64,000 nucleotides of DNA, from positions 27,041-91,040 of the forward strand of contig JAGNYI010000008.1 of the NCBI GenBank assembly GCA_017985015.1. The letters are read 5' to 3'. Of the stretch, positions 31,372 through 41,300 are shown piece by piece. The notes below the pieces were generated by a model. The model made no database searches and was not told the DNA's origin. It worked only from the letters and a program-made list of their open reading frames with translations. Source of the stretch: Giesbergeria sp. (GTDB lineage Bacteria; Pseudomonadota; Gammaproteobacteria; Burkholderiales; Burkholderiaceae_C). The translations under genes were made by a program, and so were the position numbers. Within the stretch, counting starts at the first letter, position 1. Each line of letters opens with the position of its first letter.

Positions 31372-32687
31372 GCCCGGCGCTGATTGCCTGCGCCTCGCTG
31401 GTGCTGATGCTGGCGCTGATCTGGTTTGGCATGCACGTGGCCGTGGTGCTGGCCGTGGTGTCCTTCATTGGCGTCTGGCTGATCAGGGGCGATCCGGGCA
31501 TTGCCGCCAACCTGCTGGCGCAGGCCAGCAGCGATGCGATTGCCAGCCACATCTTTGGCGTGGTGCCGCTGTTCGTGCTGACCGGCTTTCTCGTCGCCCA
31601 TGCCGATATCGGCAAGGACGCGTTTGAGGTGGCCAACCAGCTGCTGCGGCGCCTGCGCGGCGGCCTGGGCATTGCCACGGTGGCGTCGAACGCGGTCTTT
31701 GCGGCCATCACCGGCGTCTCCATCGCCTCCGCCGCCGTGTTCACCCGCGTGGCGGTGCCCGAGATGCTGCGCTTTGGCTACAACCCGAAGTTTGCCGTGG
31801 GCGTGGTGGCCGGTTCCTCGGTGCTGGGCATGCTGATCCCGCCCAGCCTGTTGATGATTCTGTACGGCTTCCTGGCCAACCAGTCGGTGGGTGACCTGTT
31901 CACCGCCGGCATCGTGCCGGGGCTGGTGCTGGCGCTGGCCTATGCGCTGGGCATTGTCGTGATGTCCTACGTCTGGCCGCGCTCGGTGTACCTGGGCGGC
32001 GCGCCGCAGCCCGTTGACGCGATGGTGCTCATGCCCGCGGGCATGCTGCTGCGCAAGATGGTGCCCAGCGTGCTGATGATCGTGCTGGTGCTTGGCGGCC
32101 TGTACGCGGGCTACTTCACCGCGACCGAGGCGGGCGCCGTCGGCGCCGCGCTGGCCTTGGTGATTGCGCTGCTGCGCGGCAAGATCACCCCGCGCACGCT
32201 CTGGAGCGTGCTGACCGAAACCGGCCATGTCACGGTGTCGGTCAGCTTCCTCATCATCTGCGCCACCATCTACACGCGCATGCTGGCGATGTCGGGCATG
32301 CCGCAGTTCCTGCTGGAATCCATGACCCACGCTGGCCTGGGCGCGACGGCGTTCCTGATGGTCTACGTGCTGATCGTCATTGCGCTCGGCATGGTGGTCG
32401 ATTCCTCGTCCATCCTGCTCATCGTGCTGCCGCTCATGCTGCCCCTGGCCGAGCAGTTCGGCATGAACATGATCTGGTTCGGCGTGGTCACCGTGGTGGC
32501 GGTGGAAATTGGCCTGCTGACGCCGCCGTTTGGCCTGTCGGTCTACGTCATCAAGAGCACGCTGCAGGACCAGAGTGTGTCGCTCGGCGACATCTTCCGT
32601 GGCACGGCGCCGTTCACTCTGATGATGTTTGCCGTGCTGCTGCTGCTCATCTTCTTCCCATCGATCAGCCTGGTGCTGCTCAAGTAA
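31368..32687 (+). CDS. TRAP transporter large permease (DctM)
   Basis: 439 residues, about 12 membrane helices, with HIFGVVPLFVLTGFLVA, VLGMLIPPSLLMILYG and the terminal EIGLLTPPFGLSVYVI motif. It is the transport channel of the second TRAP system in this window. The substrate is inferred only from context, an intermediate of the lactonase/cyclase/fumarylacetoacetase pathway. Confidence 0.93.
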   Translation: MSPALIACASLVLMLALIWFGMHVAVVLAVVSFIGVWLIRGDPGIAANLLAQASSDAIASHIFGVVPLFVLTGFLVAHADIGKDAFEVANQLLRRLRGGLGIATVASNAVFAAITGVSIASAAVFTRVAVPEMLRFGYNPKFAVGVVAGSSVLGMLIPPSLLMILYGFLANQSVGDLFTAGIVPGLVLALAYALGIVVMSYVWPRSVYLGGAPQPVDAMVLMPAGMLLRKMVPSVLMIVLVLGGLYAGYFTATEAGAVGAALALVIALLRGKITPRTLWSVLTETGHVTVSVSFLIICATIYTRMLAMSGMPQFLLESMTHAGLGATAFLMVYVLIVIALGMVVDSSSILLIVLPLMLPLAEQFGMNMIWFGVVTVVAVEIGLLTPPFGLSVYVIKSTLQDQSVSLGDIFRGTAPFTLMMFAVLLLLIFFPSISLVLLK

Positions 32688-32697
32688 AGGACTTGCC

Positions 32698-33738
32698 ATG
32701 CACGGCCCCAACCCGCTCGACGGTTTCGAGGTCGACCGCGCAACGATCCAGACCGTTGGCCACGACCTGCAGCGGCCCGAATGCATCTTGGCCGAGCCGG
32801 ACGGCACGCTCTGGGCAGCGGACGCGCGCGGCGGCGTCATGCGCATTGCTCCGGACGGCACCCAGCGCTTCATCGGCCAGCAGGCCGATGCGCGCTTTGG
32901 ACAGGCCAAGGCCGACGACGACGCCGCCGTTGAGCACAAGTTCACCACCGGCACGCTGCCCAACGGCCTGGCGTTCGCCGAGAACGGCGACATCCTGATC
33001 TCCAACTTCGGCACCGACCGGCTTGAGCGCATGACCCGGGACGGCCAGACCCGCGTGCTGGCCGACTCCATCGACGGCCAGCCCATAGGCAAGGTGAACT
33101 TCGTGCTGCGCGACGCCAAGGGCCGCATCTGGATCACCGTCTCGACCCGCGTCAACCCCTGGACCAAGGCGGCGGGTACGCGTGTGCGCGACGGCTACGT
33201 GGCGGTGCTTGACGCCACCGGTCTGTACGTGGTGGCGGACGGCTTTCACTTCACCAACGAAATCCGCCTCGACGCACGCGGCCAGTGGCTCTACATCGTC
33301 GAGACGACGGGCCCGCACATCACCCGCATGCGGGTGGACGAGAGCGGCCCACGCGTGCGCCTCACCGAGCGCGAAATCTTCGGCCCCAGCCATCTGGGCG
33401 GCTTTCCCGACGGCATTGCCTTTGACGCTCACGGCAACCTGTGGTGCACGCTGGTGATGGTGGACCAGCTTATTGCGCTGACGCCGCAAGGCGACAAGCG
33501 TGTGCTGCTGGACGACGGCAACCCGCAGGCCTCGCGCCGCTTGCTGCAGGGCATGGCGGACGGCTTCGTCAGCCCGGAAGACATGCTCGCCGCACGCGGC
33601 ACCGTGGCGCCCTGGATGGCGAGCATCACCTTCGGCGGCCCGGACCTGCGCACCGTGTACATCGGCAGCCTGATGGGCACCCGCATTCCCTTTTTCCGCT
33701 CACCAGTGGCCGGGCTGCCGCCCGCGCATTGGAATTAG
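32698..33738 (+). CDS. SMP-30/gluconolactonase-like hydrolase
   Basis: 346 residues from the ATG at 32698, 10 bp after dctM. SMP-30/LRE beta-propeller features: RPECILAEPDGTLWAADARG (metal-binding Glu), TLPNGLAFAENGDILISNFG, FHFTNEIRLDARGQWLYIVE and GGFPDGIAFDAHGNLWCTLV (Asp ligand). It has no signal peptide. Such enzymes open sugar or other lactones with a divalent metal. In this operon it probably hydrolyses a cyclic intermediate. Confidence 0.85.
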   Translation: MHGPNPLDGFEVDRATIQTVGHDLQRPECILAEPDGTLWAADARGGVMRIAPDGTQRFIGQQADARFGQAKADDDAAVEHKFTTGTLPNGLAFAENGDILISNFGTDRLERMTRDGQTRVLADSIDGQPIGKVNFVLRDAKGRIWITVSTRVNPWTKAAGTRVRDGYVAVLDATGLYVVADGFHFTNEIRLDARGQWLYIVETTGPHITRMRVDESGPRVRLTEREIFGPSHLGGFPDGIAFDAHGNLWCTLVMVDQLIALTPQGDKRVLLDDGNPQASRRLLQGMADGFVSPEDMLAARGTVAPWMASITFGGPDLRTVYIGSLMGTRIPFFRSPVAGLPPAHWN

Positions 33739-33761
33739 TCCCCGCTTTTTTTGGAGTACCC

Positions 33762-34580
33762 ATGGCCCGCACCTTTGTCGACCTTTCCATTTATCTGGAA
33801 AACGACGTCATTTCCGACCCGCCCGCGTTCGCGCCAAAGATTCAGTACTTCTCGCACGAGAACACCTTTGAGCAGATCGCGCCCTTCTTCCCCGGCCTGA
33901 AAAAGGAAGACTTGCCCGACGGCGAAGGCTGGGCGGTGGAGCTGGTTCAGCTCTCCACCCACAACGGCACCCACCTGGACGCGCCCTACCACTTTCACTC
34001 GACGATGGACAAGGCGTTGGGCGACAAGAAACCGGCCATCACCATCGACCAGGTGCCGCTCGAATGGTGCTTTCAGCCCGGTGTGAAGCTCGATTTCCGC
34101 CACTTTGCAGACGGCTACGTGGTGACGGCTGCGGACGTCGAGGCCGAGCTGGCGCGCATCGGCCACACGCTCAGCCCCTTGGAGATCGTCGTCGTCAACA
34201 CCCGCGCGGGCTCGCGCTACGGCCACGGCGATTTCGTCAGCTCCGGTTGCGGCATGGGCTATGCGGCCACCATGTACCTGCTGGAGCGCGGCGTGCGCCT
34301 CACCGGCACCGACGCCTGGAGCTGGGACGCGCCCTTTGTGCACACCGCGCAGAAGTACGGCCAGACGCACGACGCGAGCCTGATCTGGGAAGGCCACAAG
34401 GCCGGCCGCGACATCGGCTACTGCCACCTGGAGAAGATGCACAACCTCGAAGCCCTGCCGCCCACGGGCTTCATGATCAGCTGCTTCCCGCACAAGATTC
34501 GCGGCGCCTCGGCCGGTTGGACGCGCGCCGTGGCGATCTTCGACGACGCGCTGTTGCCCGCCAAAGCGGAGAAGGTGTGA
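33762..34580 (+). CDS. Cyclase-family (kynurenine formamidase-like) metal hydrolase
   Basis: 272 residues. The cyclase signature HNGTHLDAPYHF (metal-binding His, Asp, His) is complete, followed by FVSSGCGMGYAAT and TDAWSWDAPF. Relatives include kynurenine formamidase and isatin hydrolase, which hydrolyse amides or lactams with Mn or Zn. There is no kynureninase or dioxygenase beside it, so the tryptophan route is unsupported. Its role is probably ring opening of the operon's substrate. Confidence 0.85.
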   Translation: MARTFVDLSIYLENDVISDPPAFAPKIQYFSHENTFEQIAPFFPGLKKEDLPDGEGWAVELVQLSTHNGTHLDAPYHFHSTMDKALGDKKPAITIDQVPLEWCFQPGVKLDFRHFADGYVVTAADVEAELARIGHTLSPLEIVVVNTRAGSRYGHGDFVSSGCGMGYAATMYLLERGVRLTGTDAWSWDAPFVHTAQKYGQTHDASLIWEGHKAGRDIGYCHLEKMHNLEALPPTGFMISCFPHKIRGASAGWTRAVAIFDDALLPAKAEKV

Positions 34581-34587
34581 ACCCGCC

Positions 34588-35916
34588 ATGACCACGCTCG
34601 ACCACACCCACGACCCGGCGGCCCGCAGCTGGGTGGCTTCGGCCAACGCGCCCGGCGCCGATTTCCCGATCCAGAACCTGCCCTTTGCCGTGTTCCGCCG
34701 CCACGGGAGCGACGAGCCGTTTCGTGGCGGCGTGGCCATTGGCGACCAGGTGATCGACCTGGCACGCGTCGCCGTGGCCGGCTGCCTGGACGGTGTGGCC
34801 CACGAGGCGGCCCTTGCGGGCGCTCAGCCCTACCTCAACGAACTGATGGCCATGGGCCCCCAGGCCGCACGCGCGCTGCGCCACGGCCTGTTTGCGCTTT
34901 TGAGGGAGGGCGCAGAGGGCCCTGAAGCCGACGCCCTGCGCGGCTGCTTGACGCCGCAGCTTGCGGTGCAGTACACGCTGCCGGTACAGGTGCACAACTA
35001 CACCGACTTCTATACCTCCATCCACCATGCGCGCAACGTCGGCCACATGATCCGGCCCGACCAGCCGCTGTCGCCGAACTTCCAGTGGCTGCCCATTGCG
35101 TACCACGGCCGAGCATCCAGCGTGGTGGTGAGCGGCACCGACTTCCACCGCCCCATGGGCCAGGCCCTTGCGCCGGGCGCGGCCGCACCAGTGTACGGGC
35201 CTTGCGCGCGGCTCGATTTCGAGCTGGAGATGGCGATCTATGTCGGGCGCGGCAACGCGCTGGGCGAGCAAGTGCCGCTGGCACAAGCGGAAGAGCACAT
35301 CTTTGGCATGGGGCTGCTCAACGACTGGTCGGCGCGCGACCACCAGTTCTGGGAGATGGCGCCGCTCGGCCCCTTCCTGGGCAAGAACTTCTGCACCAGC
35401 GTCTCACCCTGGGTGGTGACCATGGATGCGCTGGCCCCCTACCGCGTGGGCGCCGTGCACCGGCCTGCGTCTGATCCGCATCCCTTGGCCTACCTGGCCC
35501 AGGATGCCAACCAGCGCCGTGGAGGCATTGACGTGCGCCTGACCGTGGGCCTGGAGACGGCGCTGCACCGCCAGCGGGGCCTGCCCCCGGCCGAAATCAC
35601 CCACACCAGCTTTCGCCACCAGTACTGGACCGTGGCGCAAATGCTCACCCAGCACACGGTGGGCGGCTGCAACCTGCAAAGTGGCGACTTGCTGGGCACC
35701 GGCACCATCTCGGGCCCGGCGCCCGAAGAAGCCGGCGCCATGGTCGAACTGAGCCTGGGTGGCACCCAGCCGCTCACGCTGACCGGCACCGGCGAGCAGC
35801 GCCGCTTTCTGGAAGACGGCGATGCGGTGGTGCTGCGCGGCTGGTGCGAGGCGCCGGGCGCCGCACGCATCGGATTTGGCGAATGCCGCGGGATGGTACT
35901 GCCCGTCGCGACTTGA
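34588..35916 (+). CDS. fahA: Fumarylacetoacetase
   Basis: 442 residues, matching full-length fumarylacetoacetase with its N-terminal SH3-like domain (FGVF-type segment here LPFAVFRRHG) and C-terminal FAH domain. Active-site and metal segments are NYTDFYTSIHHARNVGHMIR, LDFELEMAIYVGRGN and NDWSARDHQFWEMAPLGPFL. It hydrolyses 4-fumarylacetoacetate to fumarate and acetoacetate. Homogentisate dioxygenase and maleylacetoacetate isomerase, its usual partners, are not in this operon. Acetoacetate produced here can be activated by the divergent aacS product. Confidence 0.88.
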   Translation: MTTLDHTHDPAARSWVASANAPGADFPIQNLPFAVFRRHGSDEPFRGGVAIGDQVIDLARVAVAGCLDGVAHEAALAGAQPYLNELMAMGPQAARALRHGLFALLREGAEGPEADALRGCLTPQLAVQYTLPVQVHNYTDFYTSIHHARNVGHMIRPDQPLSPNFQWLPIAYHGRASSVVVSGTDFHRPMGQALAPGAAAPVYGPCARLDFELEMAIYVGRGNALGEQVPLAQAEEHIFGMGLLNDWSARDHQFWEMAPLGPFLGKNFCTSVSPWVVTMDALAPYRVGAVHRPASDPHPLAYLAQDANQRRGGIDVRLTVGLETALHRQRGLPPAEITHTSFRHQYWTVAQMLTQHTVGGCNLQSGDLLGTGTISGPAPEEAGAMVELSLGGTQPLTLTGTGEQRRFLEDGDAVVLRGWCEAPGAARIGFGECRGMVLPVAT

Positions 35917-35975
35917 ATTTCAAGCAAAAATGGCCTCTAGCGCTTAATGCATAAGCACTTATAGCTATTATTTCG
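35914..35975 (-). repeat. Dispersed REP-like repeat, copy 4 (inverted)
   Basis: Reverse orientation: AAAATGGCCTCTAGCGCTTA-ATGCA-TAAGCAC, then TATAGCTATT. It carries the family hairpin and lies between the convergent fahA and tetR genes. Confidence 0.75.
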
Positions 35976-36006
35976 AGAGCGATTGGCTGATTTCACAGCG
36001 AGCCGC

Positions 36007-36687
36007 CTAGGCGGGCATGCTCGGCGCCGCGGCCGTCTTGCGGCGCGTGCGCAGACCGATGACGCGGCAGGCCAGCTGCGTCAGTTCGTCCACCACCGCC
36101 TCTTGCGGCAGGCGGCCGTCCGGGCGGTACCAGTGGAAGAGAAAACCCGGCAGGCTGCAGGCCGCCAGCGCCGTGATCTTGGTTTCGTTGAACTCCAGCA
36201 TGCCGTCCGCGCGGCCCTGCTCCAGCAGTGCGCACATGCGGTCATAGAAATGCCGGGCAATCTCCTTCTGCGCCGCTCGGTATTCGGGGCGGTACGCCTG
36301 GGGCTCGCGGTAGGGGAAGAAGGCCGAGGGGTAATGCGTCAAGGTGGCCCCGATCAAGCGCCGCAGGCCGTCCTCCAGCTTGGCGTGCGCCGGCCTCGGG
36401 TCGTCCGCAGGGAAGTCCATGCTGGTGAAGCACGCCACTGTCGGCGCCCATGACAGCATTTCGAAGATTTCCTGCTTGTTGCGGAAGTAGTAATACACGA
36501 AGGGCTTGGTCATGCCCAGCGCCGCCACGATCTGCTCCATGGTGGTGGCCGCATAGCCCTGCTTGGCAAACAGCGCCTCGGCCGCGCGAAGAATGCGCTC
36601 GCGCTTCTCGTCCGAACCCTCGCGGGGCTTGGCTTGCGGAGGTTTTCTGGATGCTGGCCGCTTGGGGTTCTTGCTGTCTTGTCGCAT
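36007..36687 (-). CDS. TetR-family regulator of the ligase/carboxylase operon
   Basis: 226 residues with an Arg/Lys-rich N-terminal extension (about 1-25). HTH at about 35-80 (AATTMEQIVAALGMTKPFVY, YYFRNKQEIFEML). The C-terminal half carries an Arg-Tyr-rich ligand domain typical of acyl-CoA- or aromatic-acid-responsive TetR proteins, though the ligand is not certain. It is divergent from the acyl-CoA ligase, with an inverted repeat in the 92-bp gap. Confidence 0.88.
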   Translation of the reverse strand: MRQDSKNPKRPASRKPPQAKPREGSDEKRERILRAAEALFAKQGYAATTMEQIVAALGMTKPFVYYYFRNKQEIFEMLSWAPTVACFTSMDFPADDPRPAHAKLEDGLRRLIGATLTHYPSAFFPYREPQAYRPEYRAAQKEIARHFYDRMCALLEQGRADGMLEFNETKITALAACSLPGFLFHWYRPDGRLPQEAVVDELTQLACRVIGLRTRRKTAAAPSMPA

Positions 36688-36692
36688 AAGTT

Positions 36693-36727
36693 ATACCTGC
36701 TGGTAGGTTCAATCTACCTGGGGGTAT
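36693..36727. promoter_or_regulatory. Candidate TetR operator upstream of the ligase operon
   Basis: Nested inverted repeats: outer ATACC (36693) with GGTAT (ending 36727), inner GGTAG-N6-CTACC. The dyad is AT-rich within a GC-rich background and covers the divergent promoter region. Confidence 0.5.
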
Positions 36728-36779
36728 ATATTGACAGACACAAGCCCGTCATTTCCACAGGGCGCCCCAAGGAGACTCC

Positions 36780-38393
36780 ATGACCACCACCGGTTTGCTG
36801 CCGTCCGACCTTCCGCTGCATGAGCACCTGCGCGCCCATGCGCGGGCTACGCCCGACAAGGCGGCTTACCTCTGGTACGGCGCGCGCATCACCTTTACCG
36901 AGCTGGATCAGGCGAGCGACGCCTTTGCCGCGCACCTGCACCAGCTGGGCGTGCGCAAAGGCGACCCGGTGGCGCTGTTCATGAACAACTGCCCGCAGTA
37001 CGTGATGGCGCACTACGGCATCCAGAAGCTGGGCGCCATCGTCTGCCCCTGCGGGCCGCTCAACAAGGAGCACGAGCTCGAATACCAGCTCTCAGACCTG
37101 CAGGCGCGCGTGATCGTCGCCGCCGACAGCCTGCTGCCCATCGTCGAGAAAGTGCGCGAGCGCACTGGCCTGCAGCATGTGTTTGCTGTGCGCTACGGCG
37201 ATCTTCTGCCGTCCACGCCGACCATCGATCTGCCGGCTGAACTGCAAGTGTGCGAAGCGCCCGTGCTGCCCGCCAGTGCTGAAGACTTCCTGCAGGTCGC
37301 GCGCAGCGGTGGCAAGCCGCCGCCCGTCACCATCGACATCGACAACGACGTCGCCTTGATGACCTACACATCGGGCACGACCGGCCTGCCCAAGGGGGCG
37401 ATGCTCACTTTCCGCAACGCGCTCTACAAAACCGCCGTGTCGGTCAACACCAAGCATGTCACGGCGGACGACGTGCTGCTGGCGATTGCACCGCTGTACC
37501 ACATTGCCGGCATGCTGATGGGGGTGAACATCCCGATCCTGTCGGGCGCCACCACGGTGCTGCTGCACCGCTTCGACCCCATGGCCGTGCTGCAGGCCAT
37601 CGACCGCCACAAGGTCACCTGGTGGTACAGCATTGCACCGATGAACGTGGCCGTGATGGCGGTGCCGGACGCCGCACGCTACGACCGCAGCAGCTTGCGC
37701 CAGAACTCGGTGACCAGCTTCGGCATCGGCTTCACCGAGGCGCTGGCCCAGCAATGGCAGGCCTTTGCGCCCAACTGCCGCGCCATGGAAGCGGCCTACG
37801 GCCTGAGCGAAACCCACACCATGGACACCTACATGCCGGACGGTGCCATTCGCTGGGGCACGCATGGCGTCGCGGTGGACGGCAACGAAATTCGCATCCT
37901 GGACCCCGACACGGGCGCAGAACTGCCTGCTGGAGACATCGGCGAAATCGTGCTGCGCAACGCGGGCGTCTTCAAGGGCTACTGGAACAAGCCAGACGCC
38001 ACCGCCCAGACCTTGCGCAGCGGCTGGGTCCACACCGGCGACATGGGCCGTATGGATGCAGACGGCTACCTGACCTTCATCGGCCGGTTCAAGGAAATGA
38101 TCAAGGTCTCCGGTTACAGCGTGTTCCCGGAAGAGGTCGAGGGCATCCTCATCAAACACCCGGCCGTGGCGCAGGTGGCCGTCATCGGCAAGCCCGACGC
38201 CGACAAGGGCGAGGTGGTGATGGCTTTCATCGTGCCCAAGGCAGGGCAGCACCCGGACGCCGCCGAACTGCTGGCCTGGTCGCGCGACAACATGGCCACG
38301 TACAAGGCCCCGCGCGACATCCGTTTGATCGACGCTCTGCCTGCCACCGGCGCCGGCAAGCTGCTGCGCCGCCTGCTCAAGGAAAGCATCTGA
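36780..38393 (+). CDS. AMP-dependent acyl-CoA synthetase/ligase
   Basis: 537 residues. Motifs: P-loop MTYTSGTTGLPKGAMLTFRN, adenine-binding AAYGLSETHT, HTGDMGRMDADGYLTFIGR and catalytic Lys in ATGAGKLLRRLL. It belongs to the FadD/4-coumarate-like ligases that make acyl- or aryl-CoA with ATP. Its stop is followed immediately (no gap) by the carboxylase gene, so the CoA ester it makes may be the carboxylase substrate. Exact acid unknown. Confidence 0.9.
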   Translation: MTTTGLLPSDLPLHEHLRAHARATPDKAAYLWYGARITFTELDQASDAFAAHLHQLGVRKGDPVALFMNNCPQYVMAHYGIQKLGAIVCPCGPLNKEHELEYQLSDLQARVIVAADSLLPIVEKVRERTGLQHVFAVRYGDLLPSTPTIDLPAELQVCEAPVLPASAEDFLQVARSGGKPPPVTIDIDNDVALMTYTSGTTGLPKGAMLTFRNALYKTAVSVNTKHVTADDVLLAIAPLYHIAGMLMGVNIPILSGATTVLLHRFDPMAVLQAIDRHKVTWWYSIAPMNVAVMAVPDAARYDRSSLRQNSVTSFGIGFTEALAQQWQAFAPNCRAMEAAYGLSETHTMDTYMPDGAIRWGTHGVAVDGNEIRILDPDTGAELPAGDIGEIVLRNAGVFKGYWNKPDATAQTLRSGWVHTGDMGRMDADGYLTFIGRFKEMIKVSGYSVFPEEVEGILIKHPAVAQVAVIGKPDADKGEVVMAFIVPKAGQHPDAAELLAWSRDNMATYKAPRDIRLIDALPATGAGKLLRRLLKESI

Positions 38394-41300
38394 ATGTTCA
38401 AGAAAGTCCTGGTCGCCAACCGCGGCGAGATTGCCCTGCGCCTGGTGCGCGCGCTCTACGACCTCAATGTGCCCAGCGTGGCCGTTTTTGCGCAGGACGA
38501 CGCCCAGGCGCCGCATGTCCGTGCGGCCGATGAAGCCGCGGCGCTCGATGCTACGGGCCCTGGCGCCTACCTGGATGGCGCGCGGCTGATTGCCATTGCA
38601 CGCCAGACCGGCTGCGATGCCGTTCACCCTGGCTACGGCTTCCTGAGCGAGCGCGCCGATTTTGCGCGTGCCTGCGCCGAGGCGGGCCTGACCTTCATCG
38701 GACCCGACGCCGCGCACCTGGCGCTGTTCGGCGACAAGGCCGCCGCCCGCACCCTGGCCGAGCGCTGTGGTGTGCCGCTGATGCCGGGCAGCGCGGGCGC
38801 CGTGACACTGGAAGAGGCGCAGGCCTTCTTCGCCGCACAAAACGGCGCCGGGGTGATGGTCAAGGCCATTGGCGGCGGCGGCGGGCGCGGCATGCGCGCG
38901 GTGCTACAGGCCGCCGACTTGCCCGAAGCCTATGCCCGCTGCGTGTCCGAAGCGCGGGCCGCGTTCGGCGTCGAGGGCGTGTACGTCGAGCGGCTCATGC
39001 TGCACGCGCGCCACATCGAGATCCAGATTCTGGGCGACGGCAAGGCCGTGATGAGCCTGGGCGAGCGCGAATGCTCGCTGCAGCGGCGCTTTCAGAAGCT
39101 GGTGGAAATCGCCCCCAGCCCGTCGCTTTCCGAGAAGCTCCGCCACGAGATTACGCAGGCCGCGCTGGCCATGGCACGCGATGTCGGCTACCGCAGCCTG
39201 GGCACGTTTGAGTTCCTGGTGGATGAAGGCTCCAGCGAGCTGCCCTGGGTCTTCATCGAAGCCAACCCCCGGCTGCAGGTGGAGCACACCGTGACCGAAG
39301 AAGTCACCGGCCTGGACCTGGTGCAACTGCAGGTGGCCGTGGCCGCAGGCCGCTCGCTTAGCAGTCTGGGGCTTGACCCCCAGGCGCCGCCAGCCTCCAC
39401 GGGCTATGCCATTCAACTGCGCATCAATGCCGAAACGCTGGGTGCCGATGGGCAGGCACGGCCCGGCACCGGCATGCTGGCGCAGTTCGATCTGCCGTCC
39501 GGCCCCGGCGTCCGCGTGGATACGCATGGCTACGCGGGCGCCACGCCCTCGCCCCATTACGACACCTTGCTGGCCAAGCTGGTGGTGTCGTCCCGCAGCC
39601 CGGTGTTTGCCGACGCCGCGCGCCGAGCCCGACGTGCGCTGGACGAATGCCGCATCACCGGAGTTCCCACCAACCTTGCGCTGCTCCAGGCCATCGTCTC
39701 GCGGAAAGAGTTCGATACCCAAGCCGTGCACACGCGGTTTGTGGAAGAGCACCTGCCCGCCCTGGTGGGAGAGGCGCAACAAGTCGAGCAACAAAGGGCG
39801 CAGCGCCACCCCACCAGCGCAACGCAGGGCGCCGCGGCCGCGCCGCAGCCGGATGCGCAGGTGGCCGAAGGCCTGCTCGCCGTGCGCGCGCCCATGCCGG
39901 CCAAGCTGGTGCAGATCGATGTCGCCGTAGGCAACGTGGTGCCCCAGGGCGCGCAGTTGGCCGTGCTCGAAGCCATGAAGATGGAGCATGTGCTGCTGGC
40001 GCAATCCGCCGGCAAGGTGCTGGAAGTGCGCTGCGAGGTGGGCAGCTACCTGACCGAGGCCGCGGTGGTCCTGGTGCTCGAACCGATGGAAGCAGCGGAC
40101 CAGGCCACGCGCGAAGAGACGCTCGCAGACCTCGACACCATCCGCGCCGACCTGCAAAAAACACGCGACCGCCACGCCTGGCTGCTGGACGACAACCGCG
40201 CTGCGGCCGTCAGCAAGCGGCACGCACGTGGCGGGCGCAGCGCGCGCGAAAACATTGCCCACTTGTGCGACGGCGGCAGCTTCATCGAGTACGGCGCGCT
40301 GGCCATTGCTGCGCAAACGCGCCGACGCAGCCTGCCCGATCTGATCGCCAACACGCCGGCCGACGGCATGGTGACGGGCATCGGCACGGTCAACGCCGGG
40401 CTGTTTGGCAAGGAAAAGTCGCGCTGCGTGGTCATGGCCTACGACTACATGGTGCTGGCCGGAACGCAGGGCGCCTGGAACCACCAGAAGACCGACCGCA
40501 TGCTGGCCCTCGCGCTGCAACTGAACCTCCCGGTGGTGCTGTTTGCCGAGGGCGGGGGCGGGCGGCCGGGCGATATCGACAAGCCCATCGTCGCCGGCTT
40601 GAACAACCACACCTTCCGCCAGTTTGCCGCGCTCTCGGGCAAGGTGCCGGTGGTGGGCATCGTGCATGGCCGCTGCTTTGCCGGCAATGCGGCGCTGCTG
40701 GGCTGCAGCGACGTGGTCATCGCCACCGAGGCCAGCAACATCGGCATGAGCGGCCCGGCCATGATCGAGGGCGGGGGCCTGGGCACCTACACCCCCGAGC
40801 AGATCGGGCCCAGCGACGTGCAATCGCGCAATGGCGTGATCGACATTCTGGTGAAAGACGAAGCCGAGGCAGTGGTGGCCGCCCAGAAGTACCTCTCGTA
40901 CTTCCAGGGGCCCGCAGCGCAATGGGAGTGCGCCGACCAGCGCCTGCTGCGCCACGCGGTGCCGGAAAACCGCCTGCGCGTGTACGACATTCGCGCGCTC
41001 ATGCACACCCTGGTGGACACCGATTCGCTGCTGGAACTGCGCCGCGGCTATGGCGCCGGCATCGTCACCGCGCTCGCCCGCGTGCAGGGCCGGGCGGTGG
41101 GCATCATGGCCAACAACCCCACGCACCTGGGCGGCGCGATCGACGTGGACGCAGCCGACAAGAGCGCCCGTTTCATGCAACTGTGCGAGGCGCATGGCTT
41201 GCCGATCGTCTCGCTGACCGATACCCCCGGTTTCATGGTGGGGCCCGACATTGAGGCGCAAGCGCAGGTGCGTCACGTCTGCCGCATGTTTGTCGTGGCC

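Noticed and set aside
30837-33167. 776-codon minus-strand frame across dctQ-dctM
   Set aside because: It is opposite well-recognised TRAP permeases, and its translation is dominated by His, Gln and Arg repeats typical of reverse-frame shadow.
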